From: Rhynochetos jubatus
Lineage: Eukaryota > Chordata > Aves > Eurypygiformes > Rhynochetidae
DNA: 64,000 nt
Direction: 5' to 3'
NCBI GenBank assembly: GCA_027574665.1
Contig: CM050655.1
Span: 15,557,170 to 15,621,169 of the forward strand
The position numbers and the translations under genes were made by a program. Shown here piece after piece: positions 13,101-35,791 of this stretch. The notes beneath the pieces were generated by a model. The model saw only the letters and a list, made by a program, of their open reading frames with translations, made no database searches and was not told the origin of the DNA. Each line of letters begins with the position of its first letter. The stretch's first letter is position 1.

Positions 13101-16100
13101 ACAAGAAACCAGGTCTATGATATCAGGAACCTTCTCTAAATTGTGCTAGTTGATGGTGAAATGCTGTGTACATGGGAAAGGCTTTTTTCCTGCACTATTT
13201 TATAAAGCTGCATCCTGAAGCATGAGATACGAACAGCTTCTAATCTAAAGTCCACCAAAGTCAATGTAAGTGTTTTCTCTGACTGTAATGCACTTTAGAT
13301 TACAACTTGAACGGCCTTAAACCACTTCTTTGCTTCTGCAGTCATAGTAATAGAGAAATGATAGTAACTTGTATCTCTGGAAAGCATTCGTAATAATTAT
13401 GCTCTTGAGTTAAACTGGAGGAGCATAAAAAAAAATTAAAGAAATCTAAGTTCTACAGTATCCTTAGAGCGTTGCGCAAACTCTCTCTCTCTCTATAAAA
13501 AAGTATTGTAAAACCATACCCTGGACTTTTTCACCGAAAGATTAAAGTTAAAAGTTTGCTGAGTTTCCGAACACCTTTCCAGTCAATTTTTCATTCTCTA
13601 TACGTGTGTAACCCTAAAAGATCAGTAACTTAAAGTTTATCATGGTTTCACAGAATCTAGCAGCCATCTAGAATATATAACAGGATCCAGCCTAGCAACA
13701 TTCCACATTTTAACTGTCTTTTTACAGCACTGAGGGGAGTGCAAAGGTGAGGAATAGATCTGTAGCTGAGTTTCAATCCTTTACATGTGAGGAAAATTGA
13801 GACTGAAAGATTGTTTATTATTAATATATAATTTAAGCATCAAGTGCCAATAGATGAAAAACAAAAAAGGTGAGGCAGTGCATTTGTTGTTCAAATTTAT
13901 ACGCCTTTAGTCCTAAGTTGCAAGCCTGGGACAAAAAGCAGGAGGGGGGGACAGGTGGGCAAAAGAAAAAAGATGTTTCTTGGGCTACACTTTTCAAAGA
14001 CAATGTCTCGTGTAAGCACTGTTCGGTATTTGTAAATACTGTGAAATGATGCATTCATGACATTCTTGGATCTTGATGTTTTCTTATCTTCCTCAGATGG
14101 CACATAGTGCTCCTAGAAGCCAGTGAGCGTCACCTGCCTTTCTAACAGTGCTAGTATGTAGAGACACGCAGAATATGTTTCTCTTTGTGAGCAATGAAAT
14201 GCATTTCCCTGAGTTTGTAATGCACATTAAAACCTAACCAGCAATCCTGTTTCATTTGAATTTCCATTTCAGACACCAAGCAACGCTGCTCTGCCATTTC
14301 TGACATTAACATAATTAACATTCTTGTATTTCATCAAGCACCATTGCATTGTAGCTTCTCATCAATTATCTCTTACCACTAAAAAATCAAGTAACGATTA
14401 CAAATTTGTAAAATAAGTAGTCATTGGCATGAAGTAGTTTTTAAAGGAGAGGAACAATATTTTTTTTCCCCCTAACAAATAACAAATGTTCTGGTTGCAC
14501 TATATTTCTATACTTTGCTGAATTCCAACCCCAAGTGATTGGGTTCATATTCTTTTTTTGAAAATACCTTTGATAAGAAACGCATTACAAACTCATCAGT
14601 TTAGCTTCCTGTTCACAAAGAGACAGCAGCCGTCTGGATTATTCTAGATCCGCAGTGAAACTGCCACACTGTGTATGCTCAAACTAAAGCTGCGCAAGTT
14701 TGACAAGGGGCAGATGAATCCAGGAGTTATTGTGCAGGGGTTTAAGTCTATGCGGCAGCTGACGGTTGAAATAATCATCTATACATCGCTCTGAGCTAGC
14801 TGGGGAAAGGTTGAAGCTGTATATTTTCAACATATCTAGCCTAATGGTTAATCTGTTGTCTTGTACAGGGGGTGCTGGGTGGAATCACAGCAATATCTGA
14901 CAGTTTGGAGGAATTGCTGTGGGTATTTTCAGTTGCCTGATTCACAAAGTGGTAGGTAGCAAAGTCTAAACAGGCTTGTCATTGAAAGAGGGAAGTCATG
15001 CTCGCTGTCACTCCCATCAAAAGAACTCTGGTAGCCAAAAGCTCAATCAACATATTGATTATTTGCATTTAGTAATACAGAGCTGCAGCTTGTCTTGTCC
15101 CACCCCGAGAAAGCTGAGCTTTATGGAAGACACGCCAGATTGCAGAACTGTGATTGCTCCTTTGGAGGTCAGCTGGGAAGATGCTTAGGAGAAAGAGCAC
15201 AGTGGAGTTGGGGGGAGAAAAAAAATATTTTTTCAAACCAAGATAGTTTAACTGTTAAACACACTCTCTGTACTTCTGGTGATGGATCTGGCATATCTGC
15301 ACAGTGGCATGGCATTGCTCACTGCAGAGATTAAGGGGGTGCAGTATGAATTAGACTGAAACAAAAATGAAGTATCTGCAAGTGACAGCTCTGGCTGATG
15401 GCTGACTATGAAGGAAAACACTGTGCTAGTGTCTGGCGAAAAACGGTGCTGAAAGCCTAGCAGCTGATAGAGATGGGGGAGGAAAGGAGCAGTGGGTATC
15501 GGTGGTGGTTGTTTAGAATGTCTGGTTTGGGTCAGGATGTTTTTTCTCCTTTAAAACACATTTTCATCTTCCCTTCCAGGCAAATCATGCTGAAGCCAGT
15601 TTCAGCCATTTTGTTGAAAGCACTGTACTGGTATTCTGCCTTGTTACATTTAAATTAAAGCTCAGCCCAGTTTTAAGTTATGGCAAGTGTATGCTCACAA
15701 AGAATAAATAGAGATTGCCATAGGCATTAGATTAACTACATTGGTTGTTTTAAAAATGTTCAGGGAGTTGCAGATTGCGTTTCAAATTATCTTCATTATA
15801 ATAAATAAAATGTATAGAAGTAGAAAGAGGCATGATTCCCTAATGCAGTCTGTAGGCAAGTGTATATTCATTAAGCTTGAAAGGAAGGTCTTGAGGGTGG
15901 GGGAAAAGAATAGGAATGTATGCAGCTTCAAAATACCTTTACATAGATCGCATTTACATTGCACTTTTTATATACGTTATTTTTTATCTGTCTAATTTTG
16001 AAAGGTTTCTTGGGCAAGTTCTGTACAGCAATTACCAAAAGCAGGCAGTGTTCACCCAGGGCGCAGTTGGAAAATACTAGAGAAGCCATGGAATTTCTTA

Positions 16101-19100
16101 CTCTTACTCTACTCTTATCCACTTCCTTATTGTTTGCCATTCTCAAAAGCTATTCAAAATTTACTGTCAAAATGAGCAGTAAGTATCTCTATTCTTATTT
16201 AACAATAAGAATGCCTTCTGGATACATGACAAGTGTCCTGAATATACCTAATGAACTTTGGCAGAACAAACAATGCAGGCAGTGCACACATCCTGTGACC
16301 ATTTGCATTGAAATTGAAGGCATATGTCATATTGGATAAAGAGAAACTAATGTAACTCTGACTATGGAATAGTTTTCTTTTAGTAGACTCACTGGTGCTA
16401 AACTCACTGCATACTTGGAAGTGAAGTCTTGTGGATTTGGAGGTTGTGGTTTGACATTGCACTGTGGTAGAGCAAATTACCCCAATCCAGACAGTTTGGT
16501 GGCCCCAACCTAGCGAGGCAGTGGCAGTATGTAAGGATGGATGTAGTTGCATATAATTAACAGCAATCTTTGCTTCCCAAATATGTTTGCTATGGAAATC
16601 AGCCTACAAGGTGGTGCAAGCACCCAATTAAATTTTAAAGAATTTATTAATAAAAAGAAACTGCTTTTGCCGAACAACAGGATGCTATAGAAAACATAGG
16701 TGGTTTGAGTTCTGCCCAGTGTAGCACGTATCTGTAGAAGACATGGCGTTTGCCTGTATTTCTCACCTAGTTGCATCATACTGCTTAATCTGAAAGCACA
16801 GTGATAGCTTGTGCTCAAAATTGCACCTCTGTGCTTGCACATTTAGTGCCTTGTGTATCTTGACATTTGTGTCTATGCTACAGCGTGCATGTAAAACTTA
16901 ACAGGCTACTTAGACTAAAAATAACCAGGTTTTCTCTTCTAGGGTAAAAAAATGCGTACTTGTATTAGAGGAATGGAGAAAGAGATTTATCTCTACCAAA
17001 GATAGGTTATTCAGATGTTCTATTGTAATCTTTGCTTTTCAAGATTGAGTAAAAAGCTGTGAGCGATAAACTGTTGGAGTCAGAAAAAAACTTCTCCTAT
17101 GAACAAGGTATTTCATAGTCATCCACTGTGAGGCTTCTTCCATTTTCATCTGAAGCAGCTGAACTCTTGTCTGAGGCACAAGATTAGAGCTCATGGGGTG
17201 AAACCGGTAGTTATCACTTTTAAATCTGGAATAATTTGGCCAAAAAATGGCCACTCTATTATCCCCATTGTTTAATGTTTGGCTTTTCAGTGGTAGTACC
17301 CTATCCACACTGTTGGAAATAAGGGGAAGTAGGATATACTTTACGCAGCTCAGTCTGCCTTCATGCTGAAGAAGAGCACGTGATGCTATTAAATATGATG
17401 CCAAGCGCAAGCTATTAAGCCATACTGAAAGACAAGGTATTTTAGTGCTGTCTCGTGCTGTGCCACTGTAAGCACAAAATCTCGGGAAAGCTTGCTTACG
17501 TCTGCATGGACTATGCCATAAGACATACACTGTTATGGAAACTTAGTTCTTCGTAGGCAGGTCTGTTATCCGGAGCCATCACTTTTTGAACTCCAGAAGA
17601 GACTGTAAAAGTTTACGATGTTTCTTAAGGAACTTGATTGGAGGGTAAATGATCATTATTAATAGATGTTGGTCTTACATTGTATGTGACGATACTTTAA
17701 AGCAGGCACATAGATTTATGAAGATTATTTCCAACATTACTGTCTAGGTTAAAAATGGTACAGAATTGATGCATTTCAAAGTGTTCAAATACATGCTTGA
17801 CCAATGACTTATGTAGGCAGATAGGTCTCTGCAGATATATTTTATCATCTGGATGTTGTTTTGCTAGAGGAATATTGAAGATAGAAGTACAAGATCTGAC
17901 AAAACCCCAGTAACTCTGAGGTATGATTGATAATTTTCAAGTAGTGTATCCAGTGGGGGACACAGCAATTTTTGTGGCAGTTTTCCTAATCAAAGATATT
18001 CTCCGATGATGTAAAATCTATGTGAACTCTCATGAGTGTGCATTATTATCATTATACTTTAAAAGTTATTACGACTAACAAAGAGCAGAATAACACTGTG
18101 AGTTATTCTAGGTCTGTTCCAAGTGGTTTTTCTGTCCACCTCAGTCAGAGTAGTAGCCATCAATTCAGAGATCAGTGAGTGGGAATGGATACTTCCTCAC
18201 CAGATAGTTGAACTTTGTTAAAAAGTACATTGAAATGACTCTTGTAATTCACATATAATCACCTTTTTTTTGTGAGATAGGCAGATTTAGTGCTTAAACA
18301 AAAATGGCAAGTATGTGGATGCTATTTAAATGTCTTTCCTGTTAGCAGATGGTGTTTCTAGCTGATGGTAAACTAGACAAAGATGCCAAAAAACATGCTG
18401 ACCACCTCAAACAATTTTGAGCTACTGTCTACTCAAAGTTCTCCTTGGAAACTTTAAGGCAATTGAAACATATGGAAATAATGCTACAAGATTATCAGTC
18501 CATAAACTACTCCCTACCTAACCTCTGCACCTCATAATACATAAAAGAATTTAAGATGTTAGTGACTCGGTTCTGTACCTTCTGCGCTATAATATACTCA
18601 TTTAGAATGAAACAGACATTAGGAGAAGATCATTACTGGTTATTTTTACCAGGAAAACCTTTTATTATTTTTTTTACAGAGGATAGAATTTCTTAGAACT
18701 ATTATTATGGGTTTTTTGTTTAATTGACTTTGGAAATAGAAGAGTGAGAATCACAGTTTCAAGCTAAATCCATATTTGGGAAATTAAATTTATTAGCTTT
18801 CTTTTCAGAGGTGTTATGCATGACCTCCTGAAATGGACAGTATTCAGCACTTCTGAATACCCAACTACTATTATGTAGGTTTAATTCCATAAGTATACTT
18901 GCACATTTTTGAAGTGTTGACCTTACTTTTTTCTATTATTCCTTATTTATTTTAATAGCAGCAGAGCGCTCTCCCTCTGCTGTCATTTTCAGTAGATTCA
19001 AAGAAATAAATATCTTCCACAGCTAGTAAATCTCAAAGCCTTTATCAACATGTGGGAAATAAGTGTTGCCTCAGACACACTTACCCTAGGATGGGATTAT

Positions 19101-19341
19101 TGCTTAAAGATGATAATATTGTGGAATAATCCTTTTATAAGTATTCTCTTTCAAAAAGCCATTTGTAGGGCGGGGGGGAAATTAAGAAAGCGGCAGGTGT
19201 AAACCTTTATTTCAGCTATAGAAGCTGATACTGTAAGCTTTAAAGTCTGTAATTCCACATAATATCCAAACTGATTCATGCCTGTGATTTGAAATAATTC
19301 TTAATACAAAAGACATTAATTTACATTTTTTTCTTACTATT

Positions 19342-19347
19342 TAGAAG
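19342..19347 (+). promoter_or_regulatory. KCNMA1: Tandem NAGNAG splice acceptor (TAGAAG)
   Basis: Two AGs three bases apart precede the candidate alternative exon. Both keep the frame: the upstream AG gives C|AA-GTA (Gln-Val) before Lys-Asn-Ala, the downstream one gives C|TA (Leu), assuming the previous exon ends in C as inferred from the 24016 exon. Confidence 0.5.
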
Positions 19348-19473
19348 TAAAGAATGCAGCTAGATCAAGTTACCCAAAATGTTCATATCAATTCAAGAAT
19401 GCAACTTCTAATGCATTGGTTGGTGCCAAGTCCACTGATGGAATCCCGGAACCTGTTCCACTTGTTAATAACC
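19348..19473 (+). CDS. KCNMA1: Candidate alternative exon of KCNMA1 (RCK1-RCK2 linker insert, site 2 type)
   Basis: Seen: after an AT/T-rich tract and the tandem acceptor TAGAAG at 19342-19347, a frame opens with K-N-A-A-R-S-S-Y-P-K, then Q-F-K-N-A-T-S-N-A-L-V, and later I-P-E-P-V. Known: Slo1 transcripts can carry an optional insert of about 29 residues at this splice site, with an A-A-R-S core, an F-K-K near the middle, N-S-x-L-V and a closing E-P-V. The spacing of the shared residues is the main evidence. Phase: starting at 19348 supplies two bases, so the preceding exon must end in one base, exactly what the exon at 24016 (starting TT-GAA) also needs. The donor is the weak point: a C|GTAAAG at 19473/19474 is in phase, as are a poor G|GTGCCA at 19422/19423 and T|GTAGGT at 19641/19642. 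The role would be to lengthen the cytosolic linker and modulate gating. It could be a decayed exon. Cysteine and other substitutions make it clearly divergent from the mammalian insert. Confidence 0.6.
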
Positions 19474-19685
19474 GTAAAGGGAGCCTCTTCCTACCCAACA
19501 ACCCCTCGCTGCTGCACCTTAACTTATTGAATTCTGTTGAACAAGGAAAATCTACATACTGTAGATTGCAAAGGGCACTCAGCTTGCCTGTAAAATACCG
19601 CTACCAGTCCCAAAAGCCTGGGTTGAACCAAGATCTCTGTAGGTAGCCCTGTAGTTGGATGCATAAGGCAATACGAATTGGTTTG

Positions 19686-19691
19686 TGCATG
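19686..19691 (+). promoter_or_regulatory. UGCAUG hexamer, possible RBFOX binding site
   Basis: TGCATG lies 212 bases past the proposed donor at 19474 and 44 bases past the alternative donor at 19642. Downstream UGCAUG usually favours exon inclusion in neurons and muscle. A hexamer occurs often by chance. Confidence 0.3.
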
Positions 19692-22638
19692 GTTTTGCAG
19701 TCTGTTTTCAATGTGACTATGACATTACTAATGTTCTCCTAAGTGCTTACAGATGTGGGTTTCTCCAGATGTGGTGATTAATAAGTTAATAAAGATAGCT
19801 AGTCAACTAATGTTTCTGGGTGGTTTGCGCTTTACCTTTCGTATGGTTTATTTGCTCTGAAGCATTTACACGTTAGGCAGAATGAGTTTACCAGGTATTC
19901 CAGTTTGTTTGATGTTCAGTAACGTAGGTGGTGTTTCAAATTCCACATCTTTTTTGGGTCTGAAACCCAGTGTCTGTAAACTGTTCTGCTAGTCACCTGG
20001 GAGAGGCAGGGAAGGAGAGAGATTTATTTTAAAAATAGTAACAAAATAACAAAGGAAGAAGTTATGAACTTGTCCACCATTTCTGTTAGACATTCCCTTT
20101 ATTTTACTTAAAAAATGAATTGAGGATAAAAGTAATATGTTGTTACAGATGTTCAGCTCCACATTAAGGCGGTTAAAATCACCCGCACATCTTAAATCAA
20201 TTCATGGAACATCGTCTGGAGTTTCTGTCATTGAAATAATGAATCCTCTTTACTCAAGAATAAGCAAACACGTTAAAACATCAGTGTAACTTTAAATTAA
20301 ACTCCAGCATAAACCTGAGCATCTGAAGCCTCATTACACTTGCCTGACATTTTTGTAGCACTGAGTCTTCCTGAACTGCAAAACTGTTAGATTCTCTGCC
20401 TATGAGACAAGTGAGCACTGGGTTGTTACAACAATACATTAAGTGTTGTACTTAGAGATGTGCACACAAGCTCTTGAATTTTAGTAGAACTCAGAGGCTG
20501 GATTGAGTTCTGATTCTGTAAAATTCTGTTTCCAATTCTTTCACTTATTTGCAATTTTCATGAAAGCTGTTAAAGTAAGTAAGTCTGCGTAATATAACAC
20601 GACTGTATTTTAATAGAAATCCTGTGGCATAACGACGTCAGAAATACTAAAAATGGGGACACATCCTCATTAACAAAAGTGCTAGGTCAAACATAAAACA
20701 TCAGAGAGGAGTTTTCATATACCACAACCCCATTATTCAAATATGGTTGTCTTTCATAAGAACAAGCAAATTTGAGACTCCCTTTTAAATTAATGAAGAC
20801 ACAGGAACCATGAAACTAAAATGATACTTTATGTCTTTACTAAAACTTTTGCTGGATCTATTTCTTTAAATATGCGGGAAATCAATAAGAGTATCTGAAG
20901 GATGATAATTACATATGTTTTATCTCCTACTTTTAACTAAGGATCCACTTGTGAGTTATCTTTGCAACACTTTTGGGAATGAGCCATAGGTAATGGTGTC
21001 CATTATATATCATTTGCATATTTCAGATTGATGGGGTCCCTTCACTCGTTCTTAGGGAGCTGCGTTTCTAAACTGCAGATGCGCTGCAAACTCTGTGCAT
21101 AGATTTCACTGAAAAACAAAGTCTTGTTTGAATGTGATATGATTAAGATAGATCACCTTTGATTGCTGCAATGAGAATAAATGACTTCCTTGCTTAAGCA
21201 AAGCATTGCTTTAGCAACAAATTGAGATCCCTCAGAAGACTTTGTTAACAGGTATTAACTAGTGAGCCATATTAACCTTGGACTTTCCAGGCAATTGAGA
21301 GTAACATTGTTTGAATATGACAAGCATGTGCCAAAAAAGGGAGTTTATTTATTGTAGATGCAGTACCAAAAATAGCTGCAGACTGCTAGAAATCTAGTTC
21401 TAGAAATGGTTGTTTTGGATGATTAATAGTAAGACTTTGGTTTTTAATCAGATGGCAGGGTAGCATCACGCGGCAACGCTGGAGAACGCGAACATTGGAC
21501 CATTTATTACAAAAGATCTTTTTAGTACAGACTCTGAGTATTTGAAAGGATCAGATAGGAGTCGTTAGCTAGGTGAAAACTTGGAAAATTAATCTTTTTT
21601 AATAGTGTTTTCTATTGCTCTTAGAAATATTACTGGCTATAATATGATCTACAGTTGACTTGTGTTAACCTAAGATTTTGCGCACGGTCCTGATGGCTAT
21701 ATATCTTCCTTAATCTTTATTTATGGTATAGTGCTGCATTTCTTCACAAATATTCTGTAACCCCATGGTAGCAGATTAAATTAAGTGAAGTTTAGAATTT
21801 TTACTACCAAGAGAGCAAAAGATAGTGGTTATAACTGGTTTCAAGAAGGAACATTTTGCATGGTTTTGTTCCTTTGATCTTCTAAGTGGTGGATTTATCA
21901 GATCGGAACTGAATATTTATATCCTATAGAGAACGAGAGCACAGTGTATATGTTGAAAGCAACCTATTGTCTGTGTGGAATAGCATGTAAATAACTTTTT
22001 GATAGACAAGTTTAAAACAAGACTAGGACATTTCCAAGAGAGTGATTTGCAGAGGGTGTTCTGAAATGCACAAATACTTCCACTTCATTGTAATCAGAAA
22101 TAGATATCACTAACAGTTCTGTGCATATTCACTTCACGTTGCAAATAGCTAAATGTTGACGTGATCTAGTTTAATCCAAAGAAACTGTTGCAGAAAGAAA
22201 ATTTCAATTTATATGTTTTTCAGGATTTCCTATGACCTTATTGATCTGTCTGCCAAACAAAGAATCATACTTGACTAATCATCAATAAGCATTTCGACTA
22301 TAGGACTCAGACTTGGAGAAAAAAAGTAAAATAACAAGGAAATTTTTCTTTGGGGATGCTGTATGACAGAAAAGAATGTTAGTGCAGCAAATAATTATTA
22401 GGCAGTCATTGCTCTGATCTAAGTATTACCTTTTATACCACTCTTTGGGGCATTTATTTTGGGGTTATCTTTTCTCTGGTTTTGGTTTCTCTTTTGTAGT
22501 GCTTTCTTTTGTTTTGATTCCTTTGACGTGCCAGGTTATTTAGGAAGACAGCACATCTGTCTTTTCAGAGCCTAGTCCTTGGGTCTTGAGCAAGGCAAAA
22601 TGAAGTTCCATAGCAGACTTGGGCAAACAGATGGACAT

Positions 22639-22730
22639 CACAGAATCATAGAATGGTTTGGGTTGGAAGGGACCTTAAAGATCATCTAGTTCCAACCCCC
22701 CTGCCATGGGCAAGGACATGACAGGCTAGA
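22639..22730 (-). repeat. CR1 LINE 3' tail, minus strand
   Basis: Reverse orientation of the CR1 terminus: CAGAATCATAGAATGGTTTG, then GGTTGGAAGGGACC and CCAACCCCCCTGCCATGGGC. Only about 90 bases remain, a typical 5'-truncated copy. It looks little diverged over its first 80 bases. Confidence 0.95.
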
Positions 22731-23990
22731 ACGTAGTCTGAAATAAAGTAGTGTCAGATTAGGGTTGTAGCAGAAGGCTATTGCTTAATTTCTTCCCAGA
22801 TAAGTCTAGGGCAGGTGACATATATACAGGTTTTGTGGTTCTTCCTACATAGCTCATTACAAATAGATTTATTTTTTTACAGCATCTGCCTGTGCACTGC
22901 TAATGTGTATTAAGCTCTTTTAATATAGCTGCTGCTACTACTAATCTCTTTCATTTTAGCTTCAAAGTAACAGATTCCTAGGCATCATTTATATTATCTT
23001 CCACTTCAGTTTTCAGTTAACGATGGGATGGGAAAAAAAATCTTACTTTTTCCATCTTTATATTGAAATAATTCAGCAGTAGTGTGAATTTGAGAAAGCG
23101 GGCATAAGATAATTCCTTTTGATAGTACACATAAACGTTATGTGCAAATTATCAAGTGCAGTAACTATCTTGAAACAGTGAAGGTGATGATTAGTTCTTA
23201 TAGATAAGTTATAGGAAGCTGCACTTGTTTAAGCAATACGTATTGTAATATAGGTTATCCAAGAGTAGTTTATGATCGACAAAACTGTAACTGATTTTAC
23301 ATGTGGAAATTGATCTGTCATTGAAAGTGCACCTCATCCTCATTAAAAGATTGCATAACACATGCATCCTCTGTTATACAGGTATTGTCTCCCCACTTCC
23401 ATTCAACCTCATTCCGTTCACTCCTGTTAAAACACCCTTTTGTGAGAAGAGTAGAGTGATGAAGCCTGACTTGTGCTGGAGATCTGTGCACAATGGCAGG
23501 CTGCGTTCACATTCCTGACTAACTGAATCATTGAACATCAAGGCATTGAATATTTTACATCTCTTCATGAAGACTCTGTTGTTTGGCATGTGAGGAGCAA
23601 GAACCAACTGGTGTCTAGTTCATTAGCAAAAGCAGGCTGGCAGCTGTTATGTTGGTATTGCAAGTAGTACTTCATCTTTCTGGGAATATAGCAGAGCACT
23701 AATTCTACTTTTCTGTAGCGCAGATTAACTGAAAATAACTCTAAGAATAACCCGAATGTGGTTCCCCCCCTTTGTTTTTGAAGTACGAAACCAATTTGAA
23801 CGCCTGTGTTCAAAACTCTGGTATTCTACCCTGCTTCTCCTTCAAACCAATCTCTTTGACTAACACGTATTTGATTTTTATTACTGTTGGGCCTATGTTA
23901 GCAATGCAGTATCAGTGCGTGAATGGACGTAGAGTGTGTGTTCTTTGCTACTTCGCTTGTATTTCATATTGCACTTAGAGCAGTACTTAA

Positions 23991-35667
<11,677 letters not shown>

Positions 35668-35791
35668 GCATGACCCCTTGTTAATTCCTGGCAATGAGCA
35701 GATTGACAATATGGATGCCAATGTGAAAAAATACGACTCTACAGGGATGTTTCATTGGTGTCCAGCCAAGGACATTGAAAAGGTCATTTTG
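35668..35791 (+). CDS. KCNMA1: KCNMA1 exon: end of linker and start of RCK2
   Basis: The first base completes the Arg codon begun by the 24016 exon; 41 codons follow: [11 protein letters not shown], then [17 protein letters not shown], ending K-D-I-E-K-V-I-L. In BK channels this stretch leaves the RCK1-RCK2 linker and leads into RCK2, the second cytosolic Ca2+-sensing domain of the gating ring. The acceptor is a strong pyrimidine tract ending TTTTTCCCCAG, and the donor is GTAGGT at 35792. Length is 124 nt and the exon ends on a codon boundary, matching the in-phase start of the exon at 38712. The window reads W-C-P-A-K where I recall mammalian Slo1 having W-C-A-P-K; the order seen here is, to my memory, also in chicken Slo1, so I treat it as lineage variation. 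Readthrough of the donor adds about 20 codons before a stop near 35852. Confidence 0.98.

Larger units (their letters stand above)
1..19344 (+). other. KCNMA1: KCNMA1 intron (partial), upstream of the candidate alternative exon
   Basis: This is inferred to be intron because it lies upstream, on the same strand, of exons from the middle of the gene, and because no constitutive exon was recognised in it. It contains a CR1 end (5636-6006), a TG/TA microsatellite (10134-10182), an AT-rich block at about 6560-6780, short CA and CT runs, and GT-rich sequence near 565-657. The hormone-regulated STREX exon, which in vertebrates sits in this part of the gene, was looked for by its Cys-rich peptide and not seen. 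A three-residue mini-exon would be too short to recognise. Open frames here (for example 126 codons at 15959-16339, and 163 codons on the minus strand at 17039-17530) resemble no family I know. Confidence 0.8.

Noticed and set aside
15959-16339. 126-codon plus-strand open frame with hydrophobic segments
   Set aside because: Overlaps a 117-codon open frame on the opposite strand, and its hydrophobicity follows from T-rich sequence; no homology recognised.
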